Shown: positions 35,794-44,953 of the stretch, piece by piece
Layout: the number at the start of each line of letters is the position of its first letter
How positions within the stretch are numbered: position 1 is the first letter of the stretch
Source: Gammaproteobacteria bacterium
GTDB lineage: Bacteria; Pseudomonadota; Gammaproteobacteria; Arenicellales; Arenicellaceae
Direction of reading: 5' to 3'
NCBI GenBank assembly: GCA_022447525.1
Contig: JAKVBA010000010.1
Coordinates: 1 to 57,206 of the forward strand
DNA length: 57,206 bases
The notes under the pieces: generated by a model
Told to the model about the DNA's origin: nothing
What the model saw: the letters and a program-made list of their open reading frames with translations, nothing else
The model's database searches: none
Program-made: the position numbers and the translations under genes

Positions 35794-37116
35794 CTATGCC
35801 GGCTTAGAGACATGTTTTATGTAAGCCCCTTCTTGTAACTCTCGCACCCATTGACTAAATTCTCGATCAGCTCTTTGTCGCCTAAGAATATTTTCCGCCC
35901 GAGCGCGCTTGATTTGCTCGGTAACGTTTTTCTTTCTTCTATCTTCTACTACTAAAACGTGAACCCCATACTGAGACGTAAAAGGCATGCTAACCTGCCC
36001 TATAGCCATTTCAGTGAAAGTTTTTTCGAATTCAGGAACCATTTGGCCGGGGGATACCCAGCCCAAGTCTCCACCAAGTGCAGCCGAGCCTGAGTCATCA
36101 GAAAATATGCGAGCGATTGTCTCAAATTGTTCTCCGGCCACTATTCTGTCGCGCAACTGATTAGCTTTTTTGATGGCCTGTGCCTTAGCTATACGTGAGT
36201 TAGCTGAAATCAGAAAATGACGAACTTTACTCTGAAGTATCTCAGAACGCTCACCTTTCAAATTCACTAACTTAAGAATATGATAACCATTTGGACTTTC
36301 CAAGATATCGCTAACTGCACCGACTTCGATATCCTTTATCGCATTTACAAACAGCGATGGCAGCTGCTCTGGCCTACGCCAACCTAACATTCCACCGTCG
36401 TTTGCATCGGCAGCCTCAGAATAACGCACTACCGCTTGTTCGAAGCTCAAGCCACGTTGTATGGCATCCAACGCTTCCTCAGCCACCTGTAATTTGTCTT
36501 CACCACCCTTAATTAAGATTTGAGCGATTTCGTATTCAACAGCGTCTTTATCCAAATTATTAGCAGACAACCAGCCATCTATTTCGTAGTCTGGAACTAC
36601 CACCCTGGAACGAGCGTAATAATCCGCAAAGCGTGAAATAGTGATCGAGTCACGAACACTTCTTGAAAAAGCACTAAACGGCTGACCAGTTTTCGCCACC
36701 TCTACTTTAAGTTGATCCAGTGTTAAATCTTGTTGAGCGGCAAATCTGATTAATGCCTGTTGCAGCTCTTCATCAGAAATGTCGATCCCACGTCTCTCTG
36801 CTTCCTGAACTTGCATTAACTCCGACACCATAGTCTCAAGTAGCTGCTCGTTAATGCCATCAGGCACCGTCTTTCCTGCAACAACAATATCGTTTATGAC
36901 AGAGTTTCGTCTGTAAGAAAACTCAGACTGAGTAATGACGTCATCATTCACTATCACCAACACCTTATCGACTGCTCCTTGTTGAGCAAAAACAAGCTGT
37001 GTAGCCAACAATGTACAGACGCTAGTAAAGCCGGCGAAACGGCATAACCATTTAATTAAAAGCTGCAATCGGCTCAACCCGAATGAACCTATTTTTGTAT
37101 ATGTTGGTTTATTCAT
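35794..37116 (-). CDS. surA: Periplasmic chaperone / peptidyl-prolyl isomerase SurA
   Basis: SurA escorts unfolded outer-membrane proteins to BAM. The 440-residue protein has a long leader with a hydrophobic core at about 28-43 and likely cleavage after VFA. The mature N-terminus reads VDKVLVIVNDDVITQSEF, typical of SurA. Two parvulin domains follow, about 188-288 (EYEIAQILIKGG; MLGWRRPEQLPSLF) and 299-398 (SKVRHFLISA; LGGDLGWVSPGQMVPEFE). It is 122 bases after lptD. In E. coli pdxA follows surA; here a gene-free gap follows instead. Confidence 0.95.
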   Translation of the reverse strand: MNKPTYTKIGSFGLSRLQLLIKWLCRFAGFTSVCTLLATQLVFAQQGAVDKVLVIVNDDVITQSEFSYRRNSVINDIVVAGKTVPDGINEQLLETMVSELMQVQEAERRGIDISDEELQQALIRFAAQQDLTLDQLKVEVAKTGQPFSAFSRSVRDSITISRFADYYARSRVVVPDYEIDGWLSANNLDKDAVEYEIAQILIKGGEDKLQVAEEALDAIQRGLSFEQAVVRYSEAADANDGGMLGWRRPEQLPSLFVNAIKDIEVGAVSDILESPNGYHILKLVNLKGERSEILQSKVRHFLISANSRIAKAQAIKKANQLRDRIVAGEQFETIARIFSDDSGSAALGGDLGWVSPGQMVPEFEKTFTEMAIGQVSMPFTSQYGVHVLVVEDRRKKNVTEQIKRARAENILRRQRADREFSQWVRELQEGAYIKHVSKPA

Positions 37117-37238
37117 AAAAACTCTAACTAAAACTCAAATTCATTAATAACAGCCGAATAAGCCACCCAATACATGGCAATCTAAGATACTCGCCTATTT
37201 TTCCGCATCACGCCAGAACCGTTACCAGGGAGTCCCTG

Positions 37239-39530
37239 TTATCTAATACCGGTACGAATCCGTCCAAGAGAAGTCAACTCTAATTCCAAAAAGATCGATG
37301 TTCGCTTTTTGTCCGCAGAAGGATCGCTAGTGCGTACAAGTCGAGAATCCACTCGATCTGATCCGATAAGTCGAAGCTTCCAACAACACCCGTTGTACTC
37401 CAATCCAATCGTCGATGCGATATTCTCTGATCGCTCTAATGAATATCTACCAGAACCAAAAACTTGCCACCGATCCGCGATCGGCCACTGCGCATTAAAG
37501 GTCAGTTGCTCTAGATCAGTGTCACCGCGCTCTCTAAAATAGTAGCCGAGAGAAAGTAATTTCCTATTATCGTCATCGGGGCTGTAGCCCAAATCAAATC
37601 GAGCCGTACGTATAGCGTCGTCTTCTTCATGGCTGTATTGAATAAAGCTGTAGGTTGTCCATGGGCCCTTAGACCTTGTTCTCAACTCAACAAGCAAGTC
37701 GCCCAGCCCTTTCTCGATCACTTGTCCAGCAAACTGATTCTGCTCCAAATCGTCCAAGAGAATTAGCTGACCAACACTCAGCTTAAGGCGCTCATCACCA
37801 CTTTCACTATCAATGATTCTAGAGGTTACTCCTATCGTCGCTTGATTCGTGTCACCGACTCTATCACCCCCGTAAAAACGCGTTTCTCTGAATATATTTC
37901 TCAGATTATTGAGAGAAATTTGTCGTGTGTCGAAGAGTGGTACATCTTCTTGATCCTCTTCAGGTGCATACACATAGTAGAGTCGTGGCTCAAGAGTTTG
38001 CAACGCCTCGTCGCCGAACCAAGATGTATTTTTCTCTAGATAGATACCACTATCAATGCTAAAGATCGGCACATCAAAACTCGGATTGTCATCCAGATCT
38101 GCATTGGCTCTGTCTAAAGAATAGGATCTATGGTGAAAGGACAGCCTTGGTTTCACATATCCCCATACGTTCTCAAAAGGAATTTCAGCGTATGGCGTAA
38201 TTGCTAAACGCTTACCTTCGTCCGCCCTATCGTCAGACGCGAAATTTGTATAACTTGCATCAACTCCATAGCTGATGTCATAGGGTCCGTCGGGTAAACG
38301 AGTATTAAAAGAGACTGAGGGTAACCTCTCGTAGGGAGCGTTTGTTATGCGATCATCAATAATTTGATATTCGCTAGCTCTGACGCCGAGATTAAAGTAA
38401 TCATGAGAGTAATTGAGTCGCACATCTCTAGGTACATACAACGCGCTAAAATAACTAACCTCGTTGCGAAAATCATTGAAGTAGTCAATATCAGAAACAT
38501 CGTTGTAGTTCACACTTGCTGAAATGTCATCAGTAAACTGATGTCTATGCTGAATACTCAACATATCACGCTGCTGGCCAGTTTCGAGCTCGCCATTTAA
38601 ACCATCATAAAGGTCATCTTCCGGCAAGATTTCACCATAGACAAGAGTAGAAGAATTTTCCGAGAGATGCCTGTACTCCAAGCCAACCTGTAGACCTCGG
38701 TCGGTGTAGTAGCGAGGCGTTATCGTAGCGTCTTGATTCTTAGCGATATTCCAGTACCAAGGCACCTCAATTATGTTGCCAGATTCGTCATCTGAACCAT
38801 AGCCCGGAGTCAAAAAGCCGGTTTTTCGCTGATCGTTGATTGGAAATGATAAATAGGGAGCGTAAAAAATGGGCACACCTTTAAACCTTACAGTCGCTCC
38901 CTTGGCTCTCGCGATACCTCCAATACGATCTAGCTCGATCTCACTCGCCCCGACCATCACGCTGTCGTTTCCGTCTGGACAGTTCGTGAATTTTGCATTC
39001 GACAGTCGAACAACTCCCTCGCCCTCAAGACTTATCAACTCCGCTGATCCTCTTGACTCAATCTCCGCAATGTCTACGCCATCGGACGAATTTATACCCT
39101 TTGATAGCTTGAACTCCGAGTTAACCAACGTGCCAATCTGGGTTGGTGCTATGACGTCGACCGATTCACTGGAAAGATAATCACCTTTTTCAGAGATCAT
39201 TTCAACATTCCCAGTCGCTACAACACGCTCAGACTCGCGATAGTATTTGAGATTATCAGCGACAATAGTCTGGCGGCCTTGCTCTACTTTTGCGTTCCCC
39301 GAGAGCTCTACTAAATTTTCTCCCTGTGAAAGTACATTGTCGGCCTCTAGGGCGATTAAGTAATCTCCATTTTCGTCTGGCTCAAGGGTCGGTGTAGCAT
39401 AATTGAGCACCGAAGGTTTGCACACACAATTAATGCCTTTGCATGCTGCTTCGGCGTTTTGAGGCGCAATGGAGTAGATGGCTGAACTTAGTGCAACGGC
39501 AACGGAGAGTGAAGTCAGTTTGGCTGGCAT
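37239..39530 (-). CDS. lptD: LPS-assembly protein LptD
   Basis: Outer-membrane barrel that inserts lipopolysaccharide into the outer leaflet with LptE. The 763-residue precursor has a signal peptide ending near NAEA. Residues about 50-215 form the periplasmic jellyroll (LVELSGNAKVEQGRQTIVADN; RVVATGNVEMIS). The rest is a beta barrel, including ITPRYYTDRGLQVGLEYRH. Cysteines CKGINCVC near the N-terminus and the CC pair in YNGCCWKLRL near the C-terminus would form the interdomain disulfides. It lies just upstream of surA. The barrel client (BamA) and chaperone (SurA) are also encoded in this window. Confidence 0.96.
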   Translation of the reverse strand: MPAKLTSLSVAVALSSAIYSIAPQNAEAACKGINCVCKPSVLNYATPTLEPDENGDYLIALEADNVLSQGENLVELSGNAKVEQGRQTIVADNLKYYRESERVVATGNVEMISEKGDYLSSESVDVIAPTQIGTLVNSEFKLSKGINSSDGVDIAEIESRGSAELISLEGEGVVRLSNAKFTNCPDGNDSVMVGASEIELDRIGGIARAKGATVRFKGVPIFYAPYLSFPINDQRKTGFLTPGYGSDDESGNIIEVPWYWNIAKNQDATITPRYYTDRGLQVGLEYRHLSENSSTLVYGEILPEDDLYDGLNGELETGQQRDMLSIQHRHQFTDDISASVNYNDVSDIDYFNDFRNEVSYFSALYVPRDVRLNYSHDYFNLGVRASEYQIIDDRITNAPYERLPSVSFNTRLPDGPYDISYGVDASYTNFASDDRADEGKRLAITPYAEIPFENVWGYVKPRLSFHHRSYSLDRANADLDDNPSFDVPIFSIDSGIYLEKNTSWFGDEALQTLEPRLYYVYAPEEDQEDVPLFDTRQISLNNLRNIFRETRFYGGDRVGDTNQATIGVTSRIIDSESGDERLKLSVGQLILLDDLEQNQFAGQVIEKGLGDLLVELRTRSKGPWTTYSFIQYSHEEDDAIRTARFDLGYSPDDDNRKLLSLGYYFRERGDTDLEQLTFNAQWPIADRWQVFGSGRYSLERSENIASTIGLEYNGCCWKLRLIGSDRVDSRLVRTSDPSADKKRTSIFLELELTSLGRIRTGIR

Positions 39531-39777
39531 TACTATACCTATGATTATTAGTATTTATTATTTTCGTCTTCTCTGGCGGCACCACATAAACCGTTATCTC
39601 AGTTTCTTAGCCTGGTGACCCTAAGCCAGGGAATTGCTTTTTTTTAAGACGCTTTGCATTATAGAGCATCCTTTGGGCAAGCGCTTTAAATTGTGGTTAT
39701 TTAATCCAGCTTTCTAAGAAATCCTAGTCTACAATACAGCTGGATCTAAACCACGTATTTAACTATCGAATAGTCTT

Positions 39778-40761
39778 TTGGATACTCGCCTAATTCATCT
39801 TAAAGATTGGCTTCAAACCATCATTCCTAACGAAGATTTCAATCTTACCAGCGCCTCAGCGGATGCCAGCTTTAGGCGGTATTTTCGCATCACCACAAAA
39901 CAGCGAGTATTCATTTGCATGGATGCTCCTCCCGAGAAAGAAGATTGTCGCCCCTTTGTGCACTTTGCCGATCTGTTACAAAAGCAAGGTGTCTATGTCC
40001 CTAAGATATACGCACAGAATATTGAGCAAGGCTTTATTCTCCTCGAAGATCTGGGCAGAGTAGATTTTCTGACTAGTTTGGAATCCGCTGGGGAGCCGGA
40101 TATTCTTTATCAGAGCGCTATCGATGTACTTATCAAGATCCAGCAAGGTGATCCCGATTTAGCGCCAAAATACGATAAAACAAAACTTGTTGAAGAAATG
40201 TCTCTATTTAATGATTGGTTCATTGAGCGACACCTAGGTGCATCGTTAGACACCAAGTCAATAGACGTATGGAATTTACTTCAAGAGAGACTTTGCCTAG
40301 CTTGCTTAGAACAACCGCAAGTGTGGGTTCATAGAGACTTTCACTCTAGGAATTTAATGGTAGCGGAAAACAACAATACCGGAGTGATCGATTTTCAAGA
40401 TCTTGTAACTGGACCAATAAGCTATGACTTGGCTTCAATTTTTAAAGACTGCTACATCAAGTGGCCAAGACAACGACAACTGTCTTGGCTTAAACAGTAT
40501 CACCATAAATCGAATAATGAGAGTTTTTCCTTTGACCAACTAACTCAATGGTATGACCTCACAGGTTTTCAGCGACATTTAAAAGTTCTAGGTATTTTTT
40601 GCCGGCTAAAATACCGCGATGGTAAAGAAAGTTACTTGAAGGATTTACCCCGAGTTGCCAACTATTGCGTAGAAGTAATGGAGATCTATTCCAACTCAAT
40701 TACAGAGATAAACGAGTTTCATGATTTGTTTTTACCATTTTTCCGAAAGGTCGCAATGTAG
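39778..40761 (+). CDS. amgK: N-acetylmuramate/N-acetylglucosamine anomeric kinase AmgK
   Basis: Phosphorylates MurNAc at C1 in the cell-wall recycling route that bypasses de novo UDP-MurNAc synthesis. The 327-residue aminoglycoside-phosphotransferase-fold protein has the catalytic loop VHRDFHSRNLMV and the metal site GVIDFQDLVTGP, with the N-terminal SADASFRRYFRI. The start is a TTG at 39778; no nearby ATG gives a complete fold, and the ribosome-binding site is weak. MurU follows 11 bases later. Divergent from lptD. Confidence 0.9.
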   Translation: MDTRLIHLKDWLQTIIPNEDFNLTSASADASFRRYFRITTKQRVFICMDAPPEKEDCRPFVHFADLLQKQGVYVPKIYAQNIEQGFILLEDLGRVDFLTSLESAGEPDILYQSAIDVLIKIQQGDPDLAPKYDKTKLVEEMSLFNDWFIERHLGASLDTKSIDVWNLLQERLCLACLEQPQVWVHRDFHSRNLMVAENNNTGVIDFQDLVTGPISYDLASIFKDCYIKWPRQRQLSWLKQYHHKSNNESFSFDQLTQWYDLTGFQRHLKVLGIFCRLKYRDGKESYLKDLPRVANYCVEVMEIYSNSITEINEFHDLFLPFFRKVAM

Positions 40762-40772
40762 GATTAGCAAAA

Positions 40773-41474
40773 ATGTCCCCCTCAAAAACCACCGTAATTT
40801 TATTGGCAGCTGGACATGGCAAAAGAATGCTACCTCTTACCAAAGACATACCCAAGCCATTACTAAAGGTAGATAAGCATTCATTAATTGAACATCATCT
40901 GTTCAAACTCAGTAGATCAGGATTCATTGATATTGTTGTCAATGTTGCCTATCTTGCAGACAGTATTATTGATCGTTTGGGCGACGGCAGTAGATTTGGG
41001 GTAAAAATACGATTTTCGGACGAATCCCAAACAGGAGCACTAGAAACCGCGGGTGGCATTAAAAACGCGCTCCCATTAATTCAATCAGACCCGTTCATAG
41101 CAATAAATGCTGACATATGGACCGACTTTAATTTTGCTAGCTTGCTTACTGATATACCCGAATATGGAAGTCTAGTAATGACAAATAACCCGCCGCACAA
41201 TCCTCAAGGAGATTTTTCTATCAACCAAGAGGGTCTTTTAGTAGCGCGCAACAGCGATGAAACTTTAACCTACAGTGGAATAGCGATTTATCGAAAAAAG
41301 ATTTTTGTCGACCTTGAGCCCCGCAAATCTGCCCTAGCACCACTATTTAGACAGCTTATCGACGAACAGAAGCTGCGCGGACAACGACTTAATGGAGAAT
41401 GGTATGATATTGGAACCCCTGACCGTCTAGAAGAACTGCGGAAGAAGGTCAAACACCATAGAAAACATGATTAA
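40773..41474 (+). CDS. murU: N-acetylmuramate alpha-1-phosphate uridylyltransferase MurU
   Basis: Converts MurNAc-1-phosphate to UDP-MurNAc, the second step after AmgK. The 233-residue nucleotidyltransferase opens with ILLAAGHGKRMLPLTKDIPKPLL, broken by the signature GxGxRM loop; the metal-site phrase is INADIWTDF. The C-terminus reads EWYDIGTPDRLEELR, typical of short sugar-nucleotidyltransferases. Coupled to amgK by an 11-base gap. Its 3' end overlaps that of lipB by 4 bases, tail to tail. In Pseudomonas this pair makes wall synthesis less dependent on MurA. Confidence 0.92.
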   Translation: MSPSKTTVILLAAGHGKRMLPLTKDIPKPLLKVDKHSLIEHHLFKLSRSGFIDIVVNVAYLADSIIDRLGDGSRFGVKIRFSDESQTGALETAGGIKNALPLIQSDPFIAINADIWTDFNFASLLTDIPEYGSLVMTNNPPHNPQGDFSINQEGLLVARNSDETLTYSGIAIYRKKIFVDLEPRKSALAPLFRQLIDEQKLRGQRLNGEWYDIGTPDRLEELRKKVKHHRKHD

Positions 41475-42112
41475 ATCAAGCCCAGAAACGTATCTGACAA
41501 TTCCTTACCAATCTGTTGAACTGAACTATTCACACCCAAATCCCTTAGTTGAGTCACCTCAAGACCTTGGTAACCACAGGGGTCAATATTATTGAAAGGG
41601 GTCAAATCCATACCAACATTAAAGCTCAAACCGTGATAGGAGGTTCCTCTTCGGATTCGTAGTCCCAGCGCTGCCAGCTTTGCTTGGTTTACATAGACCC
41701 CCGGGGCACCGTCTTTACGACTAGAATTAATACCCCGAGCAGCCAGCACATCAATAGCCGCCTGCTCCAAGTGTTGCACCAAGGATTTAACCCCTAGATC
41801 ATGTATTTTTAATTTAAGCAAAGGGTACATTACGATTTGACCCGGCCCATGATAGGTTATCTGTCCCCCTCGATCAGTTTTAATCACAGGAATATCGGAT
41901 GGAATAAAGGTCTCTAGATCGCACGCGGTTCCTTGGGTGTATATGCGGGGATGCTCAAGTAACCAGAGTTCATCAACTTCGCTGTCTGTTCTGGTGTTTG
42001 CAAAATCCCTCATCGCCGTAAGCGACTCTTCATAAGCGACTCGACCGAGCCACTTTACAACAACTTCGTTACCCTTAGAGGTCAGATGCTTTTTCTCACT
42101 TATCGCGATCAT
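41471..42112 (-). CDS. lipB: Octanoyl-[acyl-carrier-protein]:protein N-octanoyltransferase LipB
   Basis: Transfers octanoyl from ACP to the lipoyl domains of 2-oxoacid dehydrogenases and GcvH. The catalytic Cys is in NIDPCGYQGLEVTQL, with the conserved RGGQITYHGPGQIVMYP and the lysine of AKLAALGLRI. The product is 213 residues from the ATG at 42112; a TTG at 42124 would add four. It follows ybeD by 24 bases, as in E. coli. lipA is not in the window; the next gene on the other side, murU, is convergent. Confidence 0.95.
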   Translation of the reverse strand: MIAISEKKHLTSKGNEVVVKWLGRVAYEESLTAMRDFANTRTDSEVDELWLLEHPRIYTQGTACDLETFIPSDIPVIKTDRGGQITYHGPGQIVMYPLLKLKIHDLGVKSLVQHLEQAAIDVLAARGINSSRKDGAPGVYVNQAKLAALGLRIRRGTSYHGLSFNVGMDLTPFNNIDPCGYQGLEVTQLRDLGVNSSVQQIGKELSDTFLGLI

Positions 42113-42136
42113 GGATTCCGTCAACTTAATCTTGAG

Positions 42137-42421
42137 TTACAGCGTCATAACCACTCTTGGTGAGTTGGCTATGTGCTTATAAATCGACTCAAGCTCGTCT
42201 CTTGAATTGATTCTTATTTTTAGGGTGACCGACTCAAATTTACCAGTCTTGCTCACGTTTCCGCTGATATCTAACAATGCTTCATCATCCAACAGCGGCA
42301 AAATAAGTCCTTTAATATGTTCTTGCGCGGGCTGCTTATCATCAGCCTTACACATGGCTTTGAATGCGAAGTCGGTAGGATATTCGATTAAATCAAAACC
42401 ATCTTTTGGATCATCACTCAT
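42137..42421 (-). CDS. ybeD: YbeD/DUF493 family protein
   Basis: A 94-residue protein from the ATG at 42421 (MSDDPKDGFDLIEYPTDF), preceded by AGG at 11-base spacing; a TTG at 42439 would add six residues. The ferredoxin-like ACT-type fold is seen in YPTDFAFKAMC and VSKTGKFESVTLKIRINS, typical of the family. Its function is not established; in E. coli it also lies between dacA and lipB. Here it is 28 bases after dacA. Confidence 0.88.
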   Translation of the reverse strand: MSDDPKDGFDLIEYPTDFAFKAMCKADDKQPAQEHIKGLILPLLDDEALLDISGNVSKTGKFESVTLKIRINSRDELESIYKHIANSPRVVMTL

Positions 42422-42449
42422 AAATCTAAACCTGATCAATCAACTTATA

Positions 42450-43643
42450 TTAGCCCTCTTGAAACTGGCGCAATCGTAACCGAATCGAATCAAGAAAACG
42501 ACCAAAAAAGCCGGCCTCTTGAATATTACTCATCGCCAACAACGGAGTCGTGTAAAGCTCTATCCCATCCATTTCCAGAGCCACCTTACCAACTGGCTGA
42601 GATGTGGCAATTGGCGCGACTAAATAACTTGGATAACTATAACTCGTTTTTAGATCAGCCTTTCTACCAATTGGAACTAATATCTTAGCTGGCTCTTCTA
42701 CCTTAAGCTGTAGAGTTTCTGAATCACCCGAGTAGACTTCTATCTGACCATGACTTTCTTGCTCATCTAACAAAGTCAGTGGTTCAAAGTTTGAATAGCC
42801 GTATTCGAGTAATTTAAATGCTGCAGCCTCTCTTTCTCTGGCGCTATTCGTACCCAAGACTACTGCTATCCAGCGCTGCCCGTTACGATCAGCTGTCGCT
42901 ACCAAACAGTAACCTGCCGCGTCGGTATACCCTGTTTTTAGGCCATCTACGCTCTCATCTTTCCATAGCAATCCATTACGGTTTCGCTGTCTAATACCAT
43001 TGTAGGTAAACTCCTTTTGTGCATACCATCGATAATATTCCGGGAAGTCATTGATCAAAGCAGCACTTAATTTGAGGATATCAACTGGTGTCATTTCTTG
43101 ATTCGATTCGGTCAGCCCAGTAGCGTTGACGAAAAAACTATTTTCAAGCCCAAGCTCCCTGGCATATTTATTCATTAAGGCTGCAAAATCTTGTTCCGTG
43201 CCTGATACGTGCTCGGCCAGTGCAATCGAGGCATCATTGCCACTCTGGATCACCATGCCCTTGAGCAACACTTCCAGCTCGATTTGTGAACCGACTTCGG
43301 CGAAAGTTCTTGAACCGATAGCTCTCCAAGCTCGCTCACTGATAACAACCTTATCCTTCAAGTCTATACGTCCAGCATTCAACTCTGAAAACAAGACATA
43401 ATTCGCCATTAACTTAGTAATGCTGGCTGGAGCTCTCTTCTCGAGGGCATTGTTGTGTGCAACAATCCAACGACTGTTTAGTTCCATCAATGCCCATGCC
43501 TTAGCATCAATTTTGGGCTCCTGAGCAGCGATAGGAATGGATACAAACTTAGCATCTGTCGAACTCGCTTCGAATGCAAACGCTAATAAAGATGAAGCTA
43601 AAATTAGCTTGATCAAGAAATGGGTAAAAATCCGCTTAAACAT
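42450..43643 (-). CDS. dacA: D-alanyl-D-alanine carboxypeptidase (PBP5/6 type)
   Basis: Trims the terminal D-Ala from peptidoglycan stem peptides. From the ATG at 43643 the product is 397 residues, with a signal peptide and mature enzyme. The serine motifs are complete: SITK at 74-77, SGN at 134-136 and KTG at 236-238. A beta-rich domain follows from about 280. The C-terminus (FLDSIRLRLRQFQEG) is an amphipathic helix that would lie on the inner membrane. The frame is open upstream to 43688 but would overlap mltB. It sits 10 bases after mltB. Confidence 0.95.
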   Translation of the reverse strand: MFKRIFTHFLIKLILASSLLAFAFEASSTDAKFVSIPIAAQEPKIDAKAWALMELNSRWIVAHNNALEKRAPASITKLMANYVLFSELNAGRIDLKDKVVISERAWRAIGSRTFAEVGSQIELEVLLKGMVIQSGNDASIALAEHVSGTEQDFAALMNKYARELGLENSFFVNATGLTESNQEMTPVDILKLSAALINDFPEYYRWYAQKEFTYNGIRQRNRNGLLWKDESVDGLKTGYTDAAGYCLVATADRNGQRWIAVVLGTNSAREREAAAFKLLEYGYSNFEPLTLLDEQESHGQIEVYSGDSETLQLKVEEPAKILVPIGRKADLKTSYSYPSYLVAPIATSQPVGKVALEMDGIELYTTPLLAMSNIQEAGFFGRFLDSIRLRLRQFQEG

Positions 43644-43653
43644 GGAAGTCTTT

Positions 43654-44910
43654 TTATAAATTGTGATTTTCTCTATACTTTTCGGCAATTGCTTGGCTTA
43701 GATCATGGACCGCCATAGCATAAAGTACACTGTGATTGTATTTGGTTATCGCGTAGAAATTCGAATGCGTATAAAAGTAAACTGGGGCTGGTCCAGCTTC
43801 TTTGTTCGCTTTTTGATCTACCTTGCCGACTTCCCACTTTCCTTTTTTACTCGCCGAACCGGCCGTGGTAGATTTAGACTTTACTGTGTTTACTTTGAGC
43901 TGCTGCCCACGAAAAATATCTCCTTTCGAATTAAGTTTATTTAACCTAAACAACGTTTTACAGGGCATTGAAAAACGCTCAGCAATTTGGCACGCAGTAT
44001 CACCCGCTCTTACTATATAAGTCGTTGCGGAATTTTTATCATGAACCACTTCAGAGCTATCTAACATAAGCACGCCAAGCTTCTCACCGCCTGTAATACT
44101 TGGCGACAGCACAGCGCCCTTTGCCAGTAAACTTTCCGCTGTGTGCTGGACTTTACGTTTACGATTCGCCAAATCGGCAATCGTCTTATTCACTTTTGTG
44201 ACCGGCTTAGAGGTGACCGGCTGATCGGGTTTCCAGCCATTTTCGATAAAATAGTTAGCGATACTACCAATTGCATCGTCAACTTGATTAATAAGATCGG
44301 TTTTTCCGTCCCCATTGAAGTCGATCGAATAGTTCCGGTAACTACTGGAAATAAATTGTGGGAAGCCTACTGCACCAGCATAAGACCCGAGTATTTGATT
44401 GGCATCTAAATTGTTTTCTTTGCTAAGAATCAAAAAATGTTCTAATTCTCCGGCAAAAAACTTACTTCTTCTTGGATAGCTACTCACCAAAGATACCAAA
44501 CTATCTAGGACTTTATATGAACCCTTGTATTTACCATACTTAGATTCAACGCCAATAATCGCAACAATTATCTCAGCAGGTACGCCAAACTCTTTCTCCG
44601 CACGGGTTAGCTGCGCCTTGTGGCGTGCCCAAAAATCGACTCCTTGTGCAATACGATCTTCTTTTAAAAACAGTTTTCGGTATTTACCCCAAGTAAACTT
44701 ATATTCTGCTGGGCTCATCATTGCCTTGAGCACACTTTCACTGATCTCTGCCTGCGCAAAAATCCTTTCCAATTCAGTGAACTGATAATGCCCATCAGCA
44801 ACAAGTTTGTCAGCCACTACTTTTACTTCTGGGTGCTCTTCTAAGTCAATTGCTCTAGCCTGTTGAGCCACAACCATGACGATTGATATGAGTAAAATTT
44901 TAAGATACAT
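43654..44910 (-). CDS. mltB: MltB-type lytic transglycosylase with an inserted LysM domain
   Basis: Cleaves peptidoglycan strands to 1,6-anhydro products. From the ATG at 44910 it is 418 residues with a signal peptide. The catalytic Glu122 lies in GVESKYG. The MltB core continues through ENGWKPDQP to LGVLMLD (281-284), and its last element NFYAITKYNHS (384-394) with YAMAVHDLSQAI closes the fold. Between them a LysM (about 297-341; VRAGDTACQIAERFSM) and a Lys-rich linker are inserted. In E. coli MltB those two core elements are almost adjacent. A TTG at 44937 is a less likely start. Next to rodA and dacA, as in other gammaproteobacteria. Confidence 0.92.
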   Translation of the reverse strand: MYLKILLISIVMVVAQQARAIDLEEHPEVKVVADKLVADGHYQFTELERIFAQAEISESVLKAMMSPAEYKFTWGKYRKLFLKEDRIAQGVDFWARHKAQLTRAEKEFGVPAEIIVAIIGVESKYGKYKGSYKVLDSLVSLVSSYPRRSKFFAGELEHFLILSKENNLDANQILGSYAGAVGFPQFISSSYRNYSIDFNGDGKTDLINQVDDAIGSIANYFIENGWKPDQPVTSKPVTKVNKTIADLANRKRKVQHTAESLLAKGAVLSPSITGGEKLGVLMLDSSEVVHDKNSATTYIVRAGDTACQIAERFSMPCKTLFRLNKLNSKGDIFRGQQLKVNTVKSKSTTAGSASKKGKWEVGKVDQKANKEAGPAPVYFYTHSNFYAITKYNHSVLYAMAVHDLSQAIAEKYRENHNL

Positions 44911-44953
44911 AGAGACAAAAAGAGTATGTAAAAACAAGTAACATTGTGTTGCA

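Noticed and set aside
39611-39645. Terminator from CCTGG/CCAGG hairpin with following T-run
   Set aside because: It lies between divergent lptD and amgK, so no plus-strand gene ends there, and the stem is only 5 bp.
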